From Crossiella equi (GTDB taxonomy: Bacteria > Actinomycetota > Actinomycetes > Mycobacteriales > Pseudonocardiaceae), in NCBI RefSeq assembly GCF_017876755.1, contig NZ_JAGIOO010000001.1, positions 3,457,786 through 3,521,785 on the forward strand: DNA of 64,000 nt, read 5' to 3'. The notes under the pieces were generated by a model, which was given only the letters and a program-made list of their open reading frames with translations, made no database searches and was not told where the DNA came from. Both the position numbers and the translations under genes were made by a program. Numbering within the stretch: the first letter of the stretch is position 1; each line of letters opens with the position of its first letter. Below, in pieces: positions 15,569-25,334 of this stretch.

Positions 15569-18500
15569 TCAGCCGGGTGAGCCATCCCGCCCGGGCAGGG
15601 TCCATGCCTGGTCCCGGGGCGCGTCGGTGATGCGGGGCTGGGGCTCGGTGGGGTCCTCGACGTCCGGGTAGCTGGGCGGCTCGGGCAGCACCGACGCGCT
15701 GGCGGTGGCGTCCATGGCCCGCGCGTACCCGAACGGGTCCTCGTCGGACGCGGCGAACGGATCGGGTTCTCCAGTGATCTCAGGCCCGCACCGTCCGGTG
15801 AACTCCCCCTGGAGCTCGGCCGGGACGGGCAGGTACGCACTCGCGGACGCCCGGGAGGGCATCGCGGAGGCCTCGACCGGCACCGCGCGGTGGAACCCGG
15901 TGGCGGGCTTGCCGAGCAGGTCGGCCGAGCTCATCGGCTGCGGGTAGGCCCCGTCCGCGGGCGGGGGGCCGTAGTCGGGGGTGGAGAAGTCGAGCAGCGG
16001 GAACTGCCCCGTGTGGTGCGGGAGGGGGTAGTCCTCCGGCGCCGGTCCGGGCACGGCGGGCGGCTCCCCGCTGGGGGCGGGCAGCTCGGCGCCCGCGGCT
16101 TGCAGGCTGCTGAACGTGTCGTTGCGCGGCTCGGGGCTGCGGCGTTCCTCGGCCGGGGGGAACCCGGCGGGCAGGGGTTCGGGGCTGGTCGAGTCGGCGG
16201 GCGGCTCCGGGCTGGCGAAACCCGCCGACGGTTCGGGGTCGGTGAAGGCCGCAGGCGGCTCAGGGTCGCTGAAGACTGCGGGCGGCTCGGGGGCGAAGCT
16301 GCCGGGTGGCTCGGGTGCGGCGAACCCACCGGTCGACTCGGGCGCGGTGAAAGCGCTCGGCGCCTCTGGGGCGGCGAATGTGCCAGACGGCTGGACGGGG
16401 AACGTGTCGGTCGGCTCGGGGGCGGTGAACGCCACCCGCGGCGGCTCAGCGTCGGGGAAGCCCGCTGCCGACGGTTCGGGTTCGGCGAACCCGGCCCTCG
16501 CGGGCTCGGGGTCGGCGAACGCCTCGGTCCCCCGTTCGGGGTCGGCGAACGTTCCGGTCCCCGGCTCAGCCGTGAGCTCGGCGGGCGGCCCCAGGCTGGT
16601 GGAGTCCGTGGCCGGGGGTTCGGGGGCGGGCGGCGGCGTGGGGTCGAGGGCCTCGGCCGCCGGTTCGGGGGTACTCGTCCCGGAGTCCTCGTGGCGGCCG
16701 CTCTCGTAGGCGGCCAGGGCCTCGGCGAGGAGCTCGGCGAGTTTGGCGTCGCCCCGGGAGCGGCGTTCGGACTGGGGTTCCTCGGAGGGCTCCGGTTCCA
16801 GGCGGGCCTGGAAGGAGGGGCGCGGTGGTTCGGGGGTGAGGGCCTCGGGCTCGGGGTCCCGGGGGGCGGGTGGCAGTACGGCCTGCACCAGCGTCGGGGC
16901 CGGGGCGGGTGCCGGGGGCGGGGTCGGTTCGGGGTCCGGCGCGGGGTGTTCGTCCACCAGGTCGGAGTCCCGGAGGGCCTGGGACCAGTCGAAGTCCAGC
17001 GCCTCGGCCAGGGACGGCCTGCGGCGGCGTGGCTGCTCGGGCTCGGCTTCGGGCTCGGCTTCGGCCGCGGGGGCCGGTTCGGGCGTCGGGGCCGGGGCGG
17101 GTTCGTCCTCCGGGCCCGTTAACGAGTCCGGGCGTGGGGTGTCGTCGGTGATGACCGGTTGCGGCGCGGTGGGGGCCTCGAAGAACAGCGGCGGCTCGGA
17201 GGTGCCCAGCTCGGGCTCCTCGGCGGGTGGCAGCGAGCCGAACCGCCTGCCGGTCTCGGCCGCGGTGGAGTGCACGGTGCTGAGGAACTGCGCCGCGGCG
17301 GACCGCCCCCTTCCCTCCGGGGCGGCTTCCGGTGTCGCACGCCGACCGGCCGGGGCCTCGTCGGGGGCCTCCGCCGGGGCGTCCTCGGACACTTCCGCCG
17401 GGGTCTCCTCGCGTGCCGCACGGCGGCCGGTCGGGGCCGTCTCGGCCACCTCTGCCGGGGCCTGGTCGGGCGCCGCGCGACGGCCCGTCGAGGCCTCTCC
17501 GGGTGCCTCCGGTGCTTGTTCGGGCGCCGCACGGCGGCCCGTCGAGGCGCTCTCAGGCGCCTCCGCCGAGGCCTGCTCGGGGGCCGTGCGGCGACCGGTC
17601 GAGGCGCTCTCGGGCGCTTCCGCCGAGGCCTGCTCGGGGGCCGTGCGGTGGCCGGGCACCTCCGCTGGGGCCTGGTCAGGCGCCGCGCGACGGCCCGTCG
17701 AGGCCTCTCCGGGTGCCTCCGGTGCTTGTTCGGGGGCTGCGCGGCGACCGGTCGGGGCCGGGTCCGCGTCGGGGTCGGGGGCCGCTCGGCGGCCCGGCGC
17801 GGCCTGCGGCGATGGTTCCGGGGCCGCTCGGCGGCCTGTTGGGGCCGGGTCCGGGTCAGGGGCCGCCCGGCGGCCCGAGGGGACCGGGTCGGCGGTGGGT
17901 TGGAAGGTGACGGCGTGGGGTGTCTCGGGCTGGGCCGTGCCGCGGTGGCCTGTCGGGGCGTGGTCCGACAAGGCGGGGGCCGCGGAGTGGGCGGCCAGGA
18001 TCCGGGACTCGGCGGTGTGGGCTGCCCGGGTTCGCATCTCCTCGGCGTGGGCGGCCAGGGGCTGGGCTTCGGCGGGATGGGACGCCGGGGCGGGTGGGGC
18101 CTGCGGCTCGGGCGCGGGGAGCAGCGGCTCGGCCGCGTGTGCGGCAGCGGCGTGGGAGGACGGAGCCCGGGACTCCGGCGTGTGCGAGGCCGCTGGTTCG
18201 GGGGCCGCTGGCTGGGCGGGGAGGACCTGGGTTTCGGCCGCGTCAGCGGTGTGCGGGGTGGGGTCCGGGGCCGCGTGGGCTGGGGCTTCGCCTGGGTTGT
18301 CCGGGCGGATGGTGGGGAGTTCGCCCGTGAGGGCCCGGTGGGTGGAGCGGCGGCCCGGGGCCGGGTCCTGGGGGAGGTGGCGGAAGCGGGGGGCCGTGGC
18401 GAGTTTGGCTCGGGCCAGGGCACGGTCGGCTTCGGTGATGAGGACGTCGGCCTGGGTGCCCGGACGGTGTTGGGCCACGCCCGTGTTGACCGGGTGGCCC

Positions 18501-19981
18501 GGGGTGAGGTCGGCGACCTCGGTGCGGAGCTGTTCGGCCCAGCGCTGGGCCTGGTCCTGGGTGGCGCCCGGCAGCAGGACGGCCAGTTCCTCACCGCCGA
18601 CCCTGGCCACCGAGGCCTGGTGCGGGGCGGTGTCGCGGAGGCGGTCGGCCACCGTGCGCAGCAGGTGTTCGTCGTTGGTGCCGCCCACATCGACCAGGAC
18701 CAGCGTCACCGGGGACTGGTCCGGGGTGGCGCCGTTGACCGCGGCGTCCAGCTGGCGGCGGAAGCCGCTGTGGTTGAGCAGGCCGGTGAGGTCGTCGATC
18801 TCCGGGGCGCCGCGGTTGAGGCGCGGCACCGAGCCCCGCGGGGTGTCGCGGCGGACCCGGCCCCGGCGCAGGACGGCCGTGACCTGCTCGCGCAGGCCGT
18901 CGGCGCTCTCGCCCTGGAAGCGGGTGGCCGGGAGCTGTTCGAGCAGGGCCAGACGCACCGTGTTCACCGCGCGCTGCCGCCTGCGCTCGGCGGCGTAGGC
19001 GGTGCGCAGGCAGGACAGGGCGTCGGCGTAGTCGCCGCTGACCTCGTGCACGTGCGCCAGCGCGGTGAGGCTCTCGGCCAGGAGGGGTTCCAGACCGTGG
19101 CGCTGGGCGGAGTCGGCGGTGGCGCCCAGCAGGGTGACCGCGAGCTCCGGCTGGCCGGAGGGCAGGTACAGGCGGGTGGCCAGCGCGAGCCGGATCCAGC
19201 CCGCGCTGGAGGCCACCGGAGCGCGCACCGGCCGTTCCAGCAGCTCGTGTGCCGCCGCCCGGGCCTCGCCCGGACGGTTGGAGTCCAGCAGCGCGCACAC
19301 CAGCTGCAGGACCAGCCTGCCCCGGGCGTGCCCGCTGTCGGCGGAGGCGTCGGAGAGCCCGTCCAGCAGTGCCAGGCCCTCGCGGGCGGACAGCACCGCG
19401 GCGGGCAGGTCGCCCCAGCGCCGGTACAGCGCGGAGGCCACCGAACGCAGCAGGCCCCGCAGCACCAGCACCACGTCGGGTTCCAGTGCCGGGTCCTCGC
19501 CGTAGAGCTGGTCGGCCTCGGTGAGCGCGTCGGTCAGCTCGGGCACCGTGCCCAGGTGGGCCAGGCAGTCGACGAGCTGGACCATGGCCGCCGCCCGCAG
19601 GGCCTTGGGCGCCGCCCCCGCCTCCAGCACGGGGCGCAGCGCGGAGAACCCGGTGAGCGGCGCGCCGACCACCCGGGCCGCGTTGGCCAGCTCGACCCGC
19701 AGGCGCCAGGCCAGCTCGGTCTCGTCCAGCGCCTCCGCGGCCCGCAGCGAGGCCACCGCGCGTTCGGCGACGACCACCCCCTGGCCGAGACGGTTGAGCG
19801 CGAACAGCGTCATCGTCTCGGCCCGGAGGCGGGTGTGCTCGTCGCCGTCGGCGACGGCGAGCTCGGCGGCCCGTTCGCTGAGCAGCCTGCTCAGCTCCGG
19901 CGCACGCCAACGAAGCTGCCAGGCGGAAGCGATGAGTGCCCCCGCCCTGCCGTTCTTCGCCCGCTCAGCGCCCAAGGCCAC
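15569..19981 (-). CDS. TPR-like/GGDEF protein with a 920-residue Ala/Pro/Glu-rich tail
   Basis: A 1470-residue protein with three parts. Residues 1-380 are helical, with paired-helix repeats resembling tetratricopeptide repeats. Residues 395-545 form a GGDEF domain: DDLTGLLNHSGFRRQLD opens it and RVGGEELAVLLPG holds the signature as GGEE (462-465), followed by Leu rather than Phe. Residues 550-1470 are low complexity, with an imperfect repeat built around GRRAAPEQA at about residues 690-890. No membrane segment is seen. The core catalytic residues could permit diguanylate cyclase activity, but the metal-binding Asp segment (LVLVDVGGTND) departs from consensus. GTG 19981 has GGGGAA 7 bases upstream and lies 12 bases after the ettA stop, so it is in the ettA transcript. 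It has no counterpart in the mycobacterial order. Confidence 0.75.
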   Translation of the reverse strand: MALGAERAKNGRAGALIASAWQLRWRAPELSRLLSERAAELAVADGDEHTRLRAETMTLFALNRLGQGVVVAERAVASLRAAEALDETELAWRLRVELANAARVVGAPLTGFSALRPVLEAGAAPKALRAAAMVQLVDCLAHLGTVPELTDALTEADQLYGEDPALEPDVVLVLRGLLRSVASALYRRWGDLPAAVLSAREGLALLDGLSDASADSGHARGRLVLQLVCALLDSNRPGEARAAAHELLERPVRAPVASSAGWIRLALATRLYLPSGQPELAVTLLGATADSAQRHGLEPLLAESLTALAHVHEVSGDYADALSCLRTAYAAERRRQRAVNTVRLALLEQLPATRFQGESADGLREQVTAVLRRGRVRRDTPRGSVPRLNRGAPEIDDLTGLLNHSGFRRQLDAAVNGATPDQSPVTLVLVDVGGTNDEHLLRTVADRLRDTAPHQASVARVGGEELAVLLPGATQDQAQRWAEQLRTEVADLTPGHPVNTGVAQHRPGTQADVLITEADRALARAKLATAPRFRHLPQDPAPGRRSTHRALTGELPTIRPDNPGEAPAHAAPDPTPHTADAAETQVLPAQPAAPEPAASHTPESRAPSSHAAAAHAAEPLLPAPEPQAPPAPASHPAEAQPLAAHAEEMRTRAAHTAESRILAAHSAAPALSDHAPTGHRGTAQPETPHAVTFQPTADPVPSGRRAAPDPDPAPTGRRAAPEPSPQAAPGRRAAPDPDADPAPTGRRAAPEQAPEAPGEASTGRRAAPDQAPAEVPGHRTAPEQASAEAPESASTGRRTAPEQASAEAPESASTGRRAAPEQAPEAPGEASTGRRAAPDQAPAEVAETAPTGRRAAREETPAEVSEDAPAEAPDEAPAGRRATPEAAPEGRGRSAAAQFLSTVHSTAAETGRRFGSLPPAEEPELGTSEPPLFFEAPTAPQPVITDDTPRPDSLTGPEDEPAPAPTPEPAPAAEAEPEAEPEQPRRRRPSLAEALDFDWSQALRDSDLVDEHPAPDPEPTPPPAPAPAPTLVQAVLPPAPRDPEPEALTPEPPRPSFQARLEPEPSEEPQSERRSRGDAKLAELLAEALAAYESGRHEDSGTSTPEPAAEALDPTPPPAPEPPATDSTSLGPPAELTAEPGTGTFADPERGTEAFADPEPARAGFAEPEPSAAGFPDAEPPRVAFTAPEPTDTFPVQPSGTFAAPEAPSAFTAPESTGGFAAPEPPGSFAPEPPAVFSDPEPPAAFTDPEPSAGFASPEPPADSTSPEPLPAGFPPAEERRSPEPRNDTFSSLQAAGAELPAPSGEPPAVPGPAPEDYPLPHHTGQFPLLDFSTPDYGPPPADGAYPQPMSSADLLGKPATGFHRAVPVEASAMPSRASASAYLPVPAELQGEFTGRCGPEITGEPDPFAASDEDPFGYARAMDATASASVLPEPPSYPDVEDPTEPQPRITDAPRDQAWTLPGRDGSPG
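17330..17900 (-). repeat. in-frame tandem repeat array in the TPR-GGDEF gene
   Basis: Degenerate units of 57 bases (19 residues, core GRRAAPEQASAEAPES) are repeated with small gaps. Two adjacent units around 17535-17650 are nearly identical. A larger duplication is also visible: the 60 bases from 17461 recur from 17671 with one difference. All units keep the reading frame. Confidence 0.85.
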
Positions 19982-19993
19982 CGAGTTCCCCGA

Positions 19994-21670
<1,677 letters not shown>

Positions 21671-21864
21671 GGGCGCGATCGTAGAGCCGTGCCCGAGGGG
21701 GCACGCACTGCGGTCGGGCGGATCCGCTCGGAGAGCGCCTGGACTTCTCTGTGAACGGCTCCGCACACCTTCGTCCTTCCGGTGGGTTTCCCACCGCTCA
21801 TCGCGTGTTTCCGACCATCCGTCGACAACCGGCCGGTTTGCCCGGTTCGGGCTCAACCGGCAGG

Positions 21865-22626
21865 TCAGGCCGCCGTCGAGGCCGCCTCGGGCCGCGGCTC
21901 CTCGGGCAGCGGGTCGAGGAAGGCGAGGCTCCGGCGGCTGCGCGCGGCGGCCTCCTTGACCCGCGCGCTGACGGCAGGCTGTTCCGGGATGTGGGACGGC
22001 GGCTGGGCGGGCGGCCGGGGCACCGGAGCGGGTGCGGGCGGGCGGAGAACACCCGACCGGGCCGCCCCGGGCAGTGCCTCCGGCCGCACCGGCGGGGCGG
22101 GGCACTCCGGGCGGACTGCCTCCGGACCAGCGGCCCCCGGGCGGACCGGCTCTGGGCTGACCACCTCTGGGCCGACCACCTCTGGGCCGACCGGTTCCGG
22201 GCGGGCGGACTGGAGCACCGCGGCCCGCGTGGGCGACCAGGCCGCCGGGTCCTCCGGCTGGGCCGTGGCCGGGCGGAGCAGGTCAGCGGAGCAGTGCCGC
22301 AGGTTGGGCCCGGCGGCGCTGGCCCGCAGCTCGACCGAGACCCGGCGGCTGCCGTCGGCCGCGTCGTACTCCCGCGTGGACAGCGAGCCGGTGACCAGTA
22401 CCGGGTCGCCCTTGCGCAGGGTGAGCGCGGCGCTCTCGGCCAGCTCGCCCCAGCACTGCACGCGCACGGCCAGGTGCTCGCCGTCGGTCCACTCCTGCCG
22501 CTCGCGGTCGAAGCGCCGGGTGCGGCTGATCACGCGGAAGTTGGTGGACAGGTGGCCGTTGGGGGTGTGGCGGGATTCGACGTCGCTGACGACGCGGCCG
22601 ATGACGGTGGCCGGGGTCTCGAACAC
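21865..22626 (-). CDS. ssb: single-stranded DNA-binding protein, second paralogue type
   Basis: A 253-residue protein. Residues 1-110 form an OB fold of the SSB family: ATVIGRVVSDVE, then STNFRVISRTRRFDRERQEW and VLVTGSLSTREYDAADG. The remaining 140 residues are Pro/Ala/Glu-rich, with short VGPEVV-type repeats, and the protein lacks the acidic DDDIPF-like C terminus of the main replication SSB. This suggests an accessory SSB, in line with Rv2478c at the same place in M. tuberculosis. It would bind ssDNA during repair, recombination or transformation. It lies 194 bases upstream of ettA, with ATG 22626 at the natural N terminus. Confidence 0.9.
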   Translation of the reverse strand: MFETPATVIGRVVSDVESRHTPNGHLSTNFRVISRTRRFDRERQEWTDGEHLAVRVQCWGELAESAALTLRKGDPVLVTGSLSTREYDAADGSRRVSVELRASAAGPNLRHCSADLLRPATAQPEDPAAWSPTRAAVLQSARPEPVGPEVVGPEVVSPEPVRPGAAGPEAVRPECPAPPVRPEALPGAARSGVLRPPAPAPVPRPPAQPPSHIPEQPAVSARVKEAAARSRRSLAFLDPLPEEPRPEAASTAA

Positions 22627-22793
22627 TGGGGCTCCTGGGAGTGATGTGGGGCACGTCGGGAGTGAGTGTCCGGGGGTGGGGTGGTGGGGGGCGGGGAGGA
22701 ACGGGGTGGTTGTGGAGGGGTGCCGGGGATGTGGAGAAGTGAGGATCTTGGGATCGAGGGGGAGGGGGGATGTCGGTGGGGTGTGGTAGCGGG

Positions 22794-22822
22794 TTGACTG
22801 AGTGAGTACTCACTCATAGCTT
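22794..22822 (+). promoter_or_regulatory. leaderless promoter overlapped by a TetR operator
   Basis: TTGACT (22794-22799) and TAGCTT (22817-22822) are separated by 17 bases and form a near-consensus promoter. The spacer is almost exactly the 18-bp perfect palindrome TGAGTGAGTACTCACTCA (22799-22816). The ATG of the TetR gene begins 6 bases after the -10, so the mRNA is probably leaderless. A repressor bound here would block RNA polymerase completely. Confidence 0.85.
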
Positions 22823-22828
22823 GGCGAT

Positions 22829-23488
22829 ATGGTGGTCGAGGAGACGACGGGCAGGCGCAGGCGGGCGCCCGCGATGAGCGTGGAAGCGCGGCGGGCGGCG
22901 ATCATCCGCAGCACCCTGCCCCTGCTGGCCGAACACGGGGTCAAGGTCTCCACCAGCCAGATCGCCAAGGCGGCCGGGATCGCCGAGGGCACCGTGTTCC
23001 GCGCCTTCGCCGACAAGCGCGAGCTGCTCACCGCCTGCTTCGAGGCCGCCCTGCGGGTGGACGACCTGGTCGACCAGCTCACCGCGATCCAGGTGACCGG
23101 CCCGCTCACCACCCGCCTCACCGCCGCGGCCACCACGGTCGACACCTACTTCCACCGCATGGGCACGGTGCTCAGCGCCCTGGCCACCAGCGGTTTCCAC
23201 CTCGACGACGCGGAGCAGCGCAAGAAGAAGACCGACGCGGAGCACCTGTCGCACCTGCGGCCGGTGCTCAAGGCGGTGGCCGGGCTGCTCGAGCCGGACG
23301 CCGGACGCCTGCGCGTGCGACCGGTGCAGGCCGCCCGCTACCTGATCGGGCTGATCGTCTCCAGCGGCCTCGGCGGCCTGCCCCAGAAGCTCACCGAGCC
23401 GGAGATCGCCGAGGTCGTCGACGTGCTCGTGCACGGCGCCTTCACGACCGACATTCACTCCTTGGGGGAAGGACCACAGGACCGATGA
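22829..23488 (+). CDS. TetR family repressor of the adjacent ABC exporter
   Basis: A 219-residue regulator. The N-terminal HTH (about residues 18-65) reads AIIRSTLPLLAEHG, then STSQIAKAAGIAEGTVFRAF with FADKRELL, a textbook TetR DNA-binding domain. The C-terminal half is helical and should bind the inducer. It is the first gene of an operon with the DrrA/DrrB-like exporter, whose ATPase start overlaps its stop (ATGA). The perfect palindrome between its own -35 and -10 is the obvious operator, so it is predicted to repress itself and the exporter until a toxic ligand arrives. ATG 22829 is fixed by the promoter spacing. The ligand is unknown. Confidence 0.93.
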   Translation: MVVEETTGRRRRAPAMSVEARRAAIIRSTLPLLAEHGVKVSTSQIAKAAGIAEGTVFRAFADKRELLTACFEAALRVDDLVDQLTAIQVTGPLTTRLTAAATTVDTYFHRMGTVLSALATSGFHLDDAEQRKKKTDAEHLSHLRPVLKAVAGLLEPDAGRLRVRPVQAARYLIGLIVSSGLGGLPQKLTEPEIAEVVDVLVHGAFTTDIHSLGEGPQDR

Positions 23489-24429
23489 CCGAACTGATGA
23501 TCCGGGCCTCGGAGGTCACCAAGACCTTCGGCAAGGTCACCGCGCTGGACGGCGTGGGCATCGAGGTGCCGCGCGGCACCGTGCTCGGCCTGCTCGGCCA
23601 CAACGGCGCGGGCAAGACCACGCTGGTCAACATCCTCAGCACCATGTTCCCGCCCACCTCCGGCACCGCCTCGGTGGCCGGGTTCGACGTGGTCGGCCAG
23701 CCCACCGAGGTGCGCCGCCGGATCGGCCTGACCGGGCAGTTCGCCTCGGTCGACGAGGACCTGACCGGCACCGAGAACCTCGTGCTCATCGCCCGGCTGC
23801 TCGGCGCGGGCCGCCGCGAGGCCCGGGTGCGCGCGGCCGAGCTGCTGGAGACGTTCAACCTCGCCGAGGCCGCCGGGCGCGCGGTCAAGACCTACTCCGG
23901 TGGCATGCGCCGCCGCCTGGACCTGGCCGCGAGCCTGGTCGGCAGACCGCTGATGGTCTTCCTGGACGAGCCGACCACCGGCCTGGACCCGGCGAGCCGG
24001 GTGAGCATGTGGGAGGTGGTGGAGGGCCTGGTCGCGGGCGGCACCACGATCCTGCTGACCACGCAGTACCTGGACGAGGCGGACCGGCTGGCCGACTCGA
24101 TCACCGTGCTGAACAAGGGCCGGGTGGTCGCGCAGGGCACCGCCGCCGAGCTGAAGGCCGACGTCGGCCAGCGCACGGTGTCGGTGTCCCTGGAGCCCGG
24201 CGTCGACCCGCGCCTGGCGGTGGAGGCGATCCGGCGGGGCGGCAAGTCGCCGACCTTCGACCCGGAGCGCAACACCATCAGCGTGCCCGTGCTGGCCTCC
24301 AAGGAGCTGGTCGTGGTGGTCCGCGCGCTGGACGAGGCGGGCATCGAGCCCGCCGGGCTGGCGCTGACCGAGCCGACGCTGGACGACGTCTACCTCGCCC
24401 TGACCCACAACTCCCCCACCGCGGCCTGA
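23485..24429 (+). CDS. ABC exporter ATPase, DrrA type
   Basis: A 314-residue nucleotide-binding subunit of a drug or lipid exporter. Visible motifs are Walker A (GHNGAGKTTL), the Q-loop (GLTGQFASVDEDLTGTENL), the signature YSGGMRRRLDLAASL, Walker B (MVFLDEPTTGLDP) and the switch His replaced by Gln in LTTQYLDEADRL, which is normal for the DrrA subfamily. The C-terminal 80 residues form the DrrA-specific extension. It overlaps the TetR stop by 4 bases and is followed after 11 bases by the permease gene, forming a three-gene operon. Related systems export anthracyclines, polyketides or lipids; the substrate here is not evident. Confidence 0.95.
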   Translation: MTELMIRASEVTKTFGKVTALDGVGIEVPRGTVLGLLGHNGAGKTTLVNILSTMFPPTSGTASVAGFDVVGQPTEVRRRIGLTGQFASVDEDLTGTENLVLIARLLGAGRREARVRAAELLETFNLAEAAGRAVKTYSGGMRRRLDLAASLVGRPLMVFLDEPTTGLDPASRVSMWEVVEGLVAGGTTILLTTQYLDEADRLADSITVLNKGRVVAQGTAAELKADVGQRTVSVSLEPGVDPRLAVEAIRRGGKSPTFDPERNTISVPVLASKELVVVVRALDEAGIEPAGLALTEPTLDDVYLALTHNSPTAA

Positions 24430-24440
24430 GGAGGAACGCG

Positions 24441-25280
24441 ATGACGACCACCGTCACCCGGCCCGAGGCCGTCCAGCCGGGGGAAGCGGGCACGCCCGGA
24501 CCGTGGCGGGGCAGCGGCCTCGGCACGCAGATCCTGGTGCTGACCAACCGCTCGTTGCGACCGATCCTGCGCGACCCGAAGACCGTGGTGTTCAGCCTCA
24601 TGCAGCCGCTGCTGATGCTGGTGCTGTTCAGCCAGGTCTTCCGGGTCATCGCCGAGGGGCCGATGTTCCCCAAGGGCGTGTCCTACATCGACTACCTGCT
24701 GCCCGCGATCATGGTCACCACCGCGACCATGGTGGGCGTGCAGGCGGGCGTCGGCCTGACCAGCGACATGAAGAACGGTGTGCTGGCGCGGTTCCGCTCG
24801 ATGCCGGTGAGCCCGGTCGCGGTGCTCGTCGCGCGCAGCATCGCCGACCTCACCCGCGGGCTCATCGAGCTGGTGGTGATGCTGGTCGCGGCGGCCCTGT
24901 TCTTCGGCTTCGCCCCGGCGGGCGGGTTCTTCGGCGTGGCGGGCGCGCTGCTGCTGGCGCTGGCCGTGGGCTGGAGCCTGGGCTGGCTGTTCCTGGCCGC
25001 GGCCGCGTGGCTGCGGGAGAGCACCACCGCGCAGATGGTCGGAATGATGGCGCTGTTCCCGCTGCAGTTCGCCTCCTCGGCGTTCGTGCCGGTGGAGAGC
25101 CTGCCGAACTGGCTGCAGGTGGTGGCCCAGGTGAACCCGCTGTCCTACGCCATCAACGCCTCGCGCGACCTCGCGCTGGCGCAGCCGGTCGGCTCCGGGG
25201 TGACCTCGGCGCTGCTGGTGAGCGCGGGCATCGCGGTGGTCGGCGTGTTCGTGGCGGTGCGCGGCTTCCGGCGCCCCTGA
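24441..25280 (+). CDS. ABC exporter permease, DrrB type
   Basis: A 279-residue integral membrane protein of the ABC-2 family, partner of the preceding ATPase. Six hydrophobic stretches are seen, the first after a cytosolic tail of about 50 residues (VVFSLMQPLLMLVLFSQVF). The conserved amphipathic segment MKNGVLARFRSMPVSP links transmembrane helices 2 and 3, and NPLSYAINASRDL precedes the last helix, as in DrrB. The frame extends far upstream, but ATG 24441 with GAGGAGG 9 bases before it is clearly the start. The gene ends at a strong terminator hairpin. Confidence 0.95.
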   Translation: MTTTVTRPEAVQPGEAGTPGPWRGSGLGTQILVLTNRSLRPILRDPKTVVFSLMQPLLMLVLFSQVFRVIAEGPMFPKGVSYIDYLLPAIMVTTATMVGVQAGVGLTSDMKNGVLARFRSMPVSPVAVLVARSIADLTRGLIELVVMLVAAALFFGFAPAGGFFGVAGALLLALAVGWSLGWLFLAAAAWLRESTTAQMVGMMALFPLQFASSAFVPVESLPNWLQVVAQVNPLSYAINASRDLALAQPVGSGVTSALLVSAGIAVVGVFVAVRGFRRP

Positions 25281-25291
25281 TCCTCGACGAG

Positions 25292-25330
25292 GACGGCGGG
25301 CCCGGGGTTTGTCGCCCCGGGCCCGCCGTC
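25292..25330. terminator. strong bidirectional hairpin between the exporter and copD/ctaG genes
   Basis: A perfect 16-bp GC-rich stem (25292-25307 with 25315-25330) with a 7-base loop lies between two convergent stop codons. It is the most stable hairpin I noticed in the window. Confidence 0.85.
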
Positions 25331-25334
25331 GTGT

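Noticed and set aside
17330-17900. CRISPR array
   Set aside because: The repeats are in frame, have no unique spacers of constant length and lie within a protein gene.
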